DNA from: Blautia sp.
Lineage (GTDB): Bacteria; Bacillota; Clostridia; Lachnospirales; Lachnospiraceae
DNA length: 34,871 nt
NCBI GenBank assembly: GCA_022764275.1
Contig: JALERH010000134.1
Coordinates: forward strand, 1 to 34,871
Reading direction: 5' to 3'
Position 1 is the first letter of the stretch. Every line of letters starts with the position of its first letter. Shown here one piece after another: positions 14,157 to 21,130 of this stretch. Under the pieces are notes generated by a model. It did not search any database. It had not been told where the DNA came from and saw only the letters and a program-made list of their open reading frames with translations. A program made the position numbers and the translations under genes.

Positions 14157-15875
14157 CTAACAATCCATAATCATATCTTCCAGCGTTCCGCCGGGCTTAA
14201 TCATCGGGTAAACCATTTCTTCCGGATCAATGATAAATTCGATGAGAGTGGGTGCTTTTGTATTTTTGCGGGCTTCTTCAAATGCAGGGGCAATCTGGTC
14301 TTTACTGGTAACGCGAAGGCCTTTTGCACCGTAGCTTTCTGCCAGCTTTACAAAATCAGGGGTATATTCCGGATATTCCTCCCCATTTGTACGGCGGGAG
14401 AGGGCACCGGAGCGCATGTTGGTCATGCTGTAGCGCTTTCCGTAGAAAAGCTTCTGCCACTGGCGGACCATACCCAGATATTCATTGTTAAAGATGCAGA
14501 AAATGACAGGAAGCTCTTCGAGAACTGCGGTGGCAAGCTCCTGAATGTTCATCTGCGCACCGCCGTCTCCGGAGACCACGATGACCGGTTTGCCCGGATT
14601 TCCGATCTGTGCTCCGATTCCTCCGGGCAGACCGTAGCCCATGGTGCCAAGACCGCCGGACATGACGAGCTGTTTTTTCTCTGTAATTTCCGCATACTGG
14701 GAAACCAGCATCTGGTGCTGTCCTACGTCGGTGACGATGATTGCTTCGTCAAATTGACGGTTTATCTCGTTTAAGATATCGAGAGGTCCCAGCTGCGCAT
14801 TTGGGCGCATGGTAAGAGGATGCTCTTCTTTCCAGGACTGAATCTCTGCCAGCCACTTTTTGGAGGTAAAGTCCTCCACATACTCATTCATTTTCGTGAT
14901 GGCATCCTTTGCATCTGCCACGATGGGGATATCCACGTGGATATTCCGGGAAATGGAAGCTGTATCGATGTCAATGTGGATAATCTGGGCGTTTGGTGCA
15001 AACGCGTGAAGTTTTCCGGTGATTCGGTCATTGAATCTGGTACCGATGGAAAAAAGCACATCGCAGTTGCTGACCGCCATATTTGCCGCATAGGAACCAT
15101 GCATACCAAGGTTTCCCACAAACAGAGGATGGTTGGTGGGAATGGCACCGCGTCCCATAACAGTCGTAACTACCGGGACATTGGTTTTTTCCACTACCTC
15201 ACGGAAGATGTCATTTGCATGAGCGATATTGACACCACCGCCTGCCAGGAACAGAGGTTTTTTCGATTTGCTCAGTGTTTTGATAGCACGCTTTAACTGG
15301 CCGATATGCACGCTGGTATTTGGCTTGTAGCCGCGGATGTTGACGTTTTTCGGGTATTCGGCGCTGCCAAGCTCTGCCATAACATCCTTTGGAAGGTCAA
15401 TGAGCACCGGGCCGGGGCGGCCTGTACGGGCGATGTAAAAAGCTTCTTTGATAATGCGGGCAAGATCCTCGCGGTTTCGCACGGTAACACCGTATTTTGT
15501 GATGCTTCGGGTGATGCCGACAATATCGACCTCCTGGAAAGCATCGTTTCCGATGAGGTGACGGGCTACCTGTCCGGTAAAGCAAACGAGCGGGACACTG
15601 TCGTAATTTGCCGTTGCAAGTCCTGTCACGAGGTTGGTTGCTCCGGGGCCGCTGGTTACAAGACAGACACCTACTTTACCGGTGGTTCTGGCATAGGCAT
15701 CGGCAGCATGCACCAGAGCCTGCTCATGGCGGGGCAGAATTACGGTAATATCATCCTGTTTATAAAGCTCATCGCTGATATCAATGGTGCAGGCTCCGGG
15801 ATAGCCGAAGACATATTCCACGCCCTCTTCCCTGAGCGCCTTTACCAGTAATTTGTTTCCTGATATTTGTTTCAT
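14157..15875 (-). CDS. ilvB: Acetolactate synthase large (catalytic) subunit
   Basis: A 572-residue thiamine-diphosphate enzyme, starting at ATG 15875 after GAAGGAGG; the longer open frame would run into the T-box leader. It joins two pyruvates to acetolactate, or pyruvate and 2-ketobutyrate to acetohydroxybutyrate, the first shared step of valine, leucine and isoleucine synthesis. Motifs: VFGYPGACTIDI, RHEQALVHAADAYAR with the catalytic Glu, VTSGPGATNLVTG, a central FAD-binding domain, and the ThDP/Mg motif from VSGDGGAQMN to NNEYLGMVRQWQ. A C-terminal IEFIIDPEEMVYPMI segment is typical of ALS. Expressed from the promoter at 16032-16061 through the T-box leader. Confidence 0.96.
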   Translation of the reverse strand: MKQISGNKLLVKALREEGVEYVFGYPGACTIDISDELYKQDDITVILPRHEQALVHAADAYARTTGKVGVCLVTSGPGATNLVTGLATANYDSVPLVCFTGQVARHLIGNDAFQEVDIVGITRSITKYGVTVRNREDLARIIKEAFYIARTGRPGPVLIDLPKDVMAELGSAEYPKNVNIRGYKPNTSVHIGQLKRAIKTLSKSKKPLFLAGGGVNIAHANDIFREVVEKTNVPVVTTVMGRGAIPTNHPLFVGNLGMHGSYAANMAVSNCDVLFSIGTRFNDRITGKLHAFAPNAQIIHIDIDTASISRNIHVDIPIVADAKDAITKMNEYVEDFTSKKWLAEIQSWKEEHPLTMRPNAQLGPLDILNEINRQFDEAIIVTDVGQHQMLVSQYAEITEKKQLVMSGGLGTMGYGLPGGIGAQIGNPGKPVIVVSGDGGAQMNIQELATAVLEELPVIFCIFNNEYLGMVRQWQKLFYGKRYSMTNMRSGALSRRTNGEEYPEYTPDFVKLAESYGAKGLRVTSKDQIAPAFEEARKNTKAPTLIEFIIDPEEMVYPMIKPGGTLEDMIMDC

Positions 15876-15921
15876 TTGTTCAAAACCTCCTTCGTCATAG
15901 CATGGTGGATATGGAGTCAAT

Positions 15922-16025
15922 AAAAACGCCCCAAGCCTGTAAAAGCTTAGGGCGAAAAAGCTTCCGCGGTACCACCTGAATTGTGTACTCCTCCCTGTCA
16001 CTGCATTTGACAGTCATTCATGTTA
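15922..16025 (-). promoter_or_regulatory. T-box leader of ilvBN with Stem I apparently missing
   Basis: On the minus strand the T-box core AGGTGGTACCGCGG (15977-15964) is clear. GCG and AGG of this core can pair with CGC and CCT downstream (antiterminator), while CGCCCTAAGC and GCTTGGGGCG (15954-15927) form a competing terminator hairpin with T-run 15926-15922. From the predicted start near 16025 to the core there are only about 48 bases: a 6-bp hairpin CTGTCA/TGACAG (16013-15995) and GGAGTAC (15991-15985), resembling the first conserved motif of Stem I. The normal 100-base Stem I with a specifier codon is not there. It should sense uncharged tRNA, but how it chooses the tRNA is unclear. Confidence 0.85.
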
Positions 16026-16031
16026 AGAGAC

Positions 16032-16061
16032 ATTATAGCGTTTGAAAGGGTGGGTTGTCAA
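16032..16061 (-). promoter_or_regulatory. Promoter of the ilvB-ilvN-EamA operon
   Basis: On the minus strand TTGACA (16061-16056), 18-base spacer, TATAAT (16037-16032). The start near 16025 leaves a 150-base leader before ilvB. The purine permease gene ends at 16114 upstream without a clear terminator. Confidence 0.85.
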
Positions 16062-16113
16062 CCGTGATTGTGGAAATTTTACACATAAATGCGTTAAAAT
16101 GTTACAGTGCCTG

Positions 16114-17490
16114 TTAAAGCAGGATGTACTTCAGCACAAACAGTACCGCCAGTACATACATAAGCGGGCTGATGCGCTTTTCTTTTGCTTTGCCAGCAGC
16201 TACGTTGATCACAACGTAGGAGATGACGCCCAGAGCGATTCCCTCGGAAATGCTGTATAAAAACGGCATGGCAATGATGGACAGGAATGCCGGGATGGCT
16301 TCTGTCATGTCATTGAAGTCAATTTTTGTGACAGAGGTCAGCATTAAAAATCCGACGATGATCAGAGCCGGTGCTGTTGCAAAGGACGGGATAGCCAGGA
16401 AAATCGGGGACAGGAACAGGGACAGGCCAAAGAGGATGGCTGCTACAATGGATGTCAGACCGGTTCTACCTCCTTCTGCGACACCGGAAGCACTTTCTAC
16501 AAAGGTGGTAACGGTGGAAGTACCGCAGACAGCACCAAAGGTTGTTCCTACTGCATCGGAAAGAAGAGCACCTTTGATTTTGGGCAGACGACCATCTTTA
16601 TCCAGCATGTCTGCTTTGGATGCCACACCGATGAGGGTTCCCAGGGTATCAAACATATCCACAAACAGGAACGCGAACATGATAATGACAAAATCAAGAG
16701 AAAATACAATGGAAAAATCCATTTTCATAAAAGTCGGTGCTATGCTCGGAACAGAAATTCCATTGGAAAAATCCGGAAGGAGACTGTAGAAACCGGCTTC
16801 TGCATTGGGAACATAAAGTCCTGTAAGCTGACACAGGATTCCAAGCCCCCAGGTGATCAGAATACCCCAGAGGATGCCTCCTTTTACATTTTTGACGAGC
16901 ATGATAGCCGTAACCAGTACGCCGATCACAGCCAGAAGTACCGTAATGCCCTCATAGTGGAAGGTTCCCTGGGAAAGGGAATTTTTAAAGGAAAATACTC
17001 CCACCAGAGTAGAATCATTGTTTACGACAATTTTTGCATTCTGAAGTCCGATGAAAGCAATGAAAAGTCCGATTCCAACGGAAACACCATGTTTTAGGTT
17101 AATTGGGATAGAGTTAAAAATGGCTTCCCGCACATTGGTAAGAGACAGAAGGATAAAAATAATACCTTCCGCAAATACAGCTACCAGTGCCTGCTGCCAG
17201 CTGTATCCCATACCGATGACAACCGTGTAGGCAAAATAAGCATTGAGTCCCATACCCGGGGCCAGGACGAAAGGATAGTTGGATAAAATTGCCATAAGGC
17301 AGGTGGCAACAAAGGATGAAAGTGCGGTGGCGGTAAATACGGCACCACGGTCCATGCCGGCTGCAGACAGAATATTGGGATTCACAGCCAGAATATAAGC
17401 CATGGTCATGAAAGTGGTAATGCCTGCCATTACCTCCGTTTTTACGTCCGTGTGGTTTTCTTTGAGATGGAACAGTTTTTCGAGATTCAT
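16114..17490 (-). CDS. Adenine/guanine/hypoxanthine permease (AzgA-like NCS2 family)
   Basis: A 458-residue transporter with about 13-14 hydrophobic segments. AzgA/PbuG-type features are TEVMAGITTFMTMAYILAVNP at the N-terminus, the long motif around VDMFDTLGTLIGVASKADMLD, and GTSTVTTFVESASGVAEGGRTGL, the substrate-site helix of the family. It imports purine bases with protons. It starts 21 bases after the guanine deaminase stop (AAGGGGG ribosome site) and shares its riboswitch leader. Guanine or hypoxanthine uptake is the likely role given the neighbour. PbuG and PbuO types cannot be told apart by eye. Confidence 0.93.
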   Translation of the reverse strand: MNLEKLFHLKENHTDVKTEVMAGITTFMTMAYILAVNPNILSAAGMDRGAVFTATALSSFVATCLMAILSNYPFVLAPGMGLNAYFAYTVVIGMGYSWQQALVAVFAEGIIFILLSLTNVREAIFNSIPINLKHGVSVGIGLFIAFIGLQNAKIVVNNDSTLVGVFSFKNSLSQGTFHYEGITVLLAVIGVLVTAIMLVKNVKGGILWGILITWGLGILCQLTGLYVPNAEAGFYSLLPDFSNGISVPSIAPTFMKMDFSIVFSLDFVIIMFAFLFVDMFDTLGTLIGVASKADMLDKDGRLPKIKGALLSDAVGTTFGAVCGTSTVTTFVESASGVAEGGRTGLTSIVAAILFGLSLFLSPIFLAIPSFATAPALIIVGFLMLTSVTKIDFNDMTEAIPAFLSIIAMPFLYSISEGIALGVISYVVINVAAGKAKEKRISPLMYVLAVLFVLKYILL

Positions 17491-17511
17491 AAATTTTCCC
17501 CCTTTTTATTT

Positions 17512-18792
17512 TTATAATATTCTATTACCGGAAACATATTTTTCCGTAATATTCCGCTCATCGGACAAATAAACCAGTCGTTCCAGGCGCTCCCTTGTGG
17601 TAAGGGGCTGCGGATGACGGATATTTTCATCATCCAGAACGATTGCGTCAAATTCATAACCTTTTTCAAAGCTGCCCACTTTTCCAAAGAAGGAGCCGCC
17701 GCCAAGTGTAGCCATGTAAAAGGCTTCTTCCAGGGTAATGGGCTTTAAGGAGTCATCAAGCAGTCTCCAGCGCAGCTTGGATACCTGGATGGCATCTGCC
17801 ATGGCACGGAAAATGGACAGGGAAAAGCCGCCTGCAATATCGCTGCCGAGTCCGATGTGAAGCCCTTCGTCCAGATAGCGGCGCACTGGTGCGATACCGG
17901 AAGCGATGTCTGTATTGGACTGAGGACAGTGGGCAATGTAAACACCTCGTTTTTTCATCAGGGTGATTTCTTCCTCTGAGGAGTGGACACAATGTGCCAT
18001 GATGGTAGGACAGCCCTCTCCGCCGAAGAGGCCAAACATATCATAGGCGTCGCCATAGAAACGACTTTGGGGGCAAAGCTCCTTTACCCATGCAATCTCA
18101 CTGAAATTTTCAGAGAGATGAGACTGCACCGGAAGGTGATATTCCTTCTGAATCAGGGAAAGCTGCTTCATCAGTTCGTCACTGCAGGAGGGGGTAAAGC
18201 GCGGCGTCAGGATAGGACGGGTATTCTGGTAACGTCCCTGAATGTCTTGAAGCCATCGCATGGTATCTGCGGCGGAAGCATCAGCGCTTTGTTCCTGCAG
18301 GGCCGGTGAGCCGTTTCTGTCCATGTTGACTTTTCCCACCATGGTTTTCAGACCGCTTTTTTCCAGAAGATCCATGAGAAGTTCGGTGGCTTCTACATGG
18401 AGCGTCGCAAAAATACTGGCTCTGGTGGTGGCACTTTTTTTCAGATCGTCCACAAAAATGGAATATGCTTTCCCTGCATAATCCAGGTCGGCATATTTGG
18501 CCTCCTGAGGAAAGGTGATGGTATTTAACCATTCCAGAAGTTCCAGATCCATGCCGGTGCCGCGGTAACAATACTGCGGTGCATGGAGGTGCAGATCCAC
18601 AAGCCCGGGGATGATCAGTCTGTTTCCAACGTCATGGATGGGAAGCCCCCGATATTCTTCCGGAAGTACAGAAAACACTCCTGATGAAAGACCGTTTTCA
18701 CAGACCAGAAAAGCATTTTCTGAGATGAAAATTGTATTTGAATCTTCGCTGAAGCAAACAGTACCTTTTAACACAAACGAGTTTTGATTCAC
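17512..18792 (-). CDS. guaD: Guanine deaminase
   Basis: A 426-residue amidohydrolase with a GTG start at 18792 and GGAAGG before it. It deaminates guanine to xanthine. Motifs in order: PGLVDLHLHAPQY (metal HxH with the guanine deaminase-type APQ), VGKVNMDRN, QSHLSEN with a metal His, AHCVHSS, HCPQSNTDIASG, and IGLGSDIAGG with the metal Asp. Length and motifs match bacterial GuaD of the ATZ/TRZ type. It is the first gene after a guanine-type riboswitch and is coupled to a purine permease, giving a guanine uptake and breakdown unit. As a nitrogen source or for xanthine supply it would make sense to induce it by guanine, consistent with the leader geometry. Confidence 0.93.
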   Translation of the reverse strand: MNQNSFVLKGTVCFSEDSNTIFISENAFLVCENGLSSGVFSVLPEEYRGLPIHDVGNRLIIPGLVDLHLHAPQYCYRGTGMDLELLEWLNTITFPQEAKYADLDYAGKAYSIFVDDLKKSATTRASIFATLHVEATELLMDLLEKSGLKTMVGKVNMDRNGSPALQEQSADASAADTMRWLQDIQGRYQNTRPILTPRFTPSCSDELMKQLSLIQKEYHLPVQSHLSENFSEIAWVKELCPQSRFYGDAYDMFGLFGGEGCPTIMAHCVHSSEEEITLMKKRGVYIAHCPQSNTDIASGIAPVRRYLDEGLHIGLGSDIAGGFSLSIFRAMADAIQVSKLRWRLLDDSLKPITLEEAFYMATLGGGSFFGKVGSFEKGYEFDAIVLDDENIRHPQPLTTRERLERLVYLSDERNITEKYVSGNRIL

Positions 18793-18835
18793 GTTATTTT
18801 ACCTTCCTTTCTGCGCAGAGAGCCGGAAGAAGGTG

Positions 18836-18950
18836 AAAAAAAGCTACCTTAATATAGCTGTACCTGTTCCGTATCTTTCTGTACGAACTTATAGTCAACT
18901 ATTAAGGTAGTTGGTAGAAACGTCCAACCAATTATGGACTTATATAAGTG
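18836..18950 (-). promoter_or_regulatory. Guanine-type purine riboswitch with terminator
   Basis: Read on the minus strand, the aptamer runs from ACTTATA (about 18946) through J1/2, P2 (GTCCA/TGGAC), the conserved TTTCTACC of J2/3, P3 (AACTA/TAGTT) and J3/1 GACTAT to TATAAGT closing P1. The base equivalent to position 74 of xpt is C, which selects guanine/hypoxanthine. TATTAAGGTAG (18854-18844), followed by seven T (18842-18836), is an exact 11-base complement of CTACCTTAATA in the P3/L3 part of the aptamer (18910-18900). The terminator therefore needs aptamer sequence and can form only when the aptamer is open, which predicts an ON switch. Confidence 0.9.
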
Positions 18951-18980
18951 CTCTTACACGCATCGATTATTTACATTACT

Positions 18981-19009
18981 ATTATAAAAGATACCGTTTT
19001 TTGTGTCAA
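18981..19009 (-). promoter_or_regulatory. Consensus promoter of the guanine riboswitch operon
   Basis: On the minus strand TTGACA (19009-19004), 17-base spacer, TATAAT (18986-18981). The aptamer begins about 30 bases downstream. Confidence 0.9.
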
Positions 19010-19027
19010 TTCATTTTGATAAAAATA

Positions 19028-19056
19028 TATACATTGCACGCCTTTCGTGGTAAAAT
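19028..19056 (+). promoter_or_regulatory. Possible promoter of the AI-2E transporter gene
   Basis: TATACA at 19028-19033, 17-base spacer, TAAAAT at 19051-19056. The -35 is two bases from consensus. It is divergent from the riboswitch promoter. Confidence 0.45.
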
Positions 19057-19113
19057 AGGCAGGAATTGTACGAGCACTTTTTACAGTAAAATGTTGGAAT
19101 CGGAGGTTTTGGT

Positions 19114-20265
19114 GTGGAATTAAATAAAGATAATATGAAAAAAATCCGCTGGATGATCGCGTTTGCCATTGTTTTATATCTTGGCATACAGCATATCAGC
19201 GTGGTGCTGAAATATGCGGGTATTCTGTGGGGCTTTCTGCTTCCCTTTATCGTGGGAGCGGCCATTGCCTTTGTACTGAATGTGCCAATGTCATTTCTGG
19301 AACGCCATATTTTTGGAAAGGCCTTAAAAAAAGAAAACAAAGCTGCCAAAAAGCTTGCCCGCCCGGTGAGCATGGTTCTGGCCATTCTTCTGGTGCTCCT
19401 GGTGATTCTCCTGGTAGTGCTGGTTGTGGCACCGGAGCTTGGAAACACACTGGTAAGTGTAGTGAAAAAAATTGAGGAGAATATTCCGATACTGCAGAAA
19501 TGGCTGGGGCAAACATTCCAAAGTGATTCAGAGATCGTAGAGTGGGCAAATTCCATCGATTTCCAGCCGGATAAAATGATTGACTCCATCGCAAACCTGC
19601 TGAAAAACGGTATGAATAATTTCCTCAGCTCCACGATCAACGTGACAATGGGAATCGTAAGCACGGTGGTAAACCTGGCGATAGGGTTTGTCTTTGCCAT
19701 GTATATACTCCTTCAGAAAGAGAAACTGGGGATTCAGGTGCGAAAGGCCGCATATGCAATCTTTCCCAAAAAGGTTGTGGAATATCTGGAGCATGTGTGC
19801 ACGCTGTCCAGCCGTATTTTTTCCAGTTTTATTACAGGGCAATGTATTGAAGCGGTTATCCTGGGCAGCATGTTCTTTGTGACCATGACTATTGCCCGTT
19901 TCCCTTACGCGATGCTCATTGGAGTTCTGATCGCCTTTACGGCACTGATACCGGTGTTTGGCGGGTTTATCGGCTGCTGGGTGGGATTTTTCCTGATTCT
20001 TATGGTAAGCCCTTTAAAGGCAGTTATGTTCCTGGGGCTGTTCCTGATTCTTCAGCAGATTGAGGGAAACCTGATTTACCCTCATGTAGTGGGAAATTCT
20101 GTGGGTCTTCCTGCAATCTGGGTTCTGGTAGCAGTTACTCTGGGCGGAAACCTTATGGGAATCGTAGGTATGCTGATTTTTATCCCGCTGGTATCCGTAT
20201 GCTATACTTTATTCCGGGAATGGGTTTATGACCGGCTGAAGCGCAAAAAAATAACCGTAGTCTGA
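19114..20265 (+). CDS. AI-2E family transporter
   Basis: A 383-residue membrane protein with a GTG start and GGAGG (19102-19106) before it. It has two N-terminal helices (residues 13-60), a third near 85-110, a soluble or amphipathic stretch (about 115-185), then a C-terminal membrane half with the family's signature segments: ALIPVFGGFIGCWVG, EGNLIYPHVVGNSVGLPAIWVLVAVTLGG and GMLIFIPL. The family (YtvI/PerM/TqsA) includes sodium/proton exchangers and an AI-2 exporter, so a quorum-signal role is not safe to assume. It stands alone, with a divergent riboswitch operon upstream and a terminator downstream. Confidence 0.9.
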   Translation: MELNKDNMKKIRWMIAFAIVLYLGIQHISVVLKYAGILWGFLLPFIVGAAIAFVLNVPMSFLERHIFGKALKKENKAAKKLARPVSMVLAILLVLLVILLVVLVVAPELGNTLVSVVKKIEENIPILQKWLGQTFQSDSEIVEWANSIDFQPDKMIDSIANLLKNGMNNFLSSTINVTMGIVSTVVNLAIGFVFAMYILLQKEKLGIQVRKAAYAIFPKKVVEYLEHVCTLSSRIFSSFITGQCIEAVILGSMFFVTMTIARFPYAMLIGVLIAFTALIPVFGGFIGCWVGFFLILMVSPLKAVMFLGLFLILQQIEGNLIYPHVVGNSVGLPAIWVLVAVTLGGNLMGIVGMLIFIPLVSVCYTLFREWVYDRLKRKKITVV

Positions 20266-20272
20266 ATAATAA

Positions 20273-20317
20273 GAATGCCGCTGCATGGATGGCCAAAACG
20301 GTCATGGATGCGGCGGC
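20273..20317 (+). terminator. Intrinsic terminator between AI-2E gene and tetR
   Basis: GAATGCCGC (20273-20281) pairs with GGCGGCATT after a G/C-rich inner arm (TGCAT, GGCC-AAAA-CGGTC, ATGC), followed by TTTTTC. It lies between convergent genes. The minus strand also has a T-rich tail (CTTATTATT), so it may work both ways. Confidence 0.8.
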
Positions 20318-20323
20318 ATTTTT

Positions 20324-20938
20324 CTATGTTTCTGTCTGGTTGTCCCGGAAACTCAAAAGGATACCATCGATGGAACGGTGAAGGTAAGGCTTATATTCCG
20401 CAAGAGAAACAGGCTGCTGATATAGGATACAGCTGTGGCAGGTGGAACCCACCAGTTCGATGATCGTGAAGAGCATCAGTTCGGGATTTTGGTATTTCAC
20501 TTTGCTTTTGGAGAGCAGATTCAGATAGGACTCATAGAAATGATAGTCCTCATCCGGCTGCTTTTCTTCAAAGGCTCCTTTAAATACGCCCCATGCAAGA
20601 TTCTTTGCGATAAATGTCAGCAGAGCGTGATCCTGATCCAGTATATCCAGAATGTAATCGATCAGAAAATGAACCTGCTCTTCAAAATCGTGAAGTCCTG
20701 TTTTCTGGAGGGCTTCATGCGCCTGAAAAAATAGTTCTCCGGTCTTGTGAGAGACCAGCTTATTACGGATATCATATTTATCTTTGAAATAAAGATAGAA
20801 AGTTCCCTTTGCGACACCGGCCTTTTCCACGATATCAGAAATAGTGGTCTTCGCAAGGCCTTTTGTAGTGAACAGTTCAAATGCTGTATTATACAGCGCG
20901 TCTTTTTTCTTCTTTTTGTTCAATTCCCATTTACCCAT
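20324..20938 (-). CDS. TetR-family repressor of the MMPL pump operon
   Basis: A protein of 204 residues from ATG 20938 (MGKWELNKKKKK), chosen because AAAGGAGG is correctly spaced; the open frame reaches further upstream into the operator. The DNA-binding domain is typical: ALYNTAFELFTTKGLAKTTISDIVEKAGVAKGTFYLYFKDKYDIRN-type pattern at about residues 13-60 (only parts quoted: TTISDIVEKAGVAKGTFYLYF). The C-terminal ligand domain is helical and unassigned. It is divergent from the pump gene with three TGAC-N5-GTCA palindromes between them, one over its own -35 and one over the pump's -35, so autoregulation is likely. Confidence 0.92.
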   Translation of the reverse strand: MGKWELNKKKKKDALYNTAFELFTTKGLAKTTISDIVEKAGVAKGTFYLYFKDKYDIRNKLVSHKTGELFFQAHEALQKTGLHDFEEQVHFLIDYILDILDQDHALLTFIAKNLAWGVFKGAFEEKQPDEDYHFYESYLNLLSKSKVKYQNPELMLFTIIELVGSTCHSCILYQQPVSLAEYKPYLHRSIDGILLSFRDNQTET

Positions 20939-20958
20939 TTGAAAACCTCCTTTCCTAC

Positions 20959-20986
20959 ATTTTAACCAAAAATGACTAAAAGTCAA
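20959..20986 (-). promoter_or_regulatory. Promoter of the tetR gene
   Basis: On the minus strand TTGACT (20986-20981), 16-base spacer, TAAAAT (20964-20959). The -35 overlaps the first TGAC-N5-GTCA palindrome. Confidence 0.6.
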
Positions 20987-21079
20987 TATATTAAATTTTT
21001 ATAAACAGTATAAAAGGAATTGACTATTGGTCATTTTAGGTGTATAACATTCGTTGAATTTAGAAATGACCGATAGTCA
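20973..21079. promoter_or_regulatory. Three TetR operators, TGAC-N5-GTCA
   Basis: TGACTAAAAGTCA (20973-20985), TGACTATTGGTCA (21021-21033) and TGACCGATAGTCA (21067-21079) share the same 4-bp arms and 5-base centre. Their starts are 48 and 46 bases apart. The first covers the tetR -35, the second the pump -35, the third lies in the pump leader. Confidence 0.8.
21020..21048 (+). promoter_or_regulatory. Promoter of the MMPL pump operon
   Basis: TTGACT at 21020-21025, 17-base spacer, TATAAC at 21043-21048. The -35 lies within the second operator, and the third operator is downstream of +1. Confidence 0.7.
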
Positions 21080-21130
21080 TAAAATGGCACAGGTCATTCG
21101 TATATAAGAATATAAGGAGGAAGGAAAACG

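Noticed and set aside
15995-16021. Seven-codon leader peptide (ATG at 16021, minus) as attenuator of ilvB
   Set aside because: No ribosome site and no Ile, Leu or Val codons; the T-box core explains regulation better.
19114-20265. Quorum-sensing AI-2 exporter as a firm call
   Set aside because: The AI-2E family also contains ion exchangers and permeases of unknown substrate; no lux genes are nearby.
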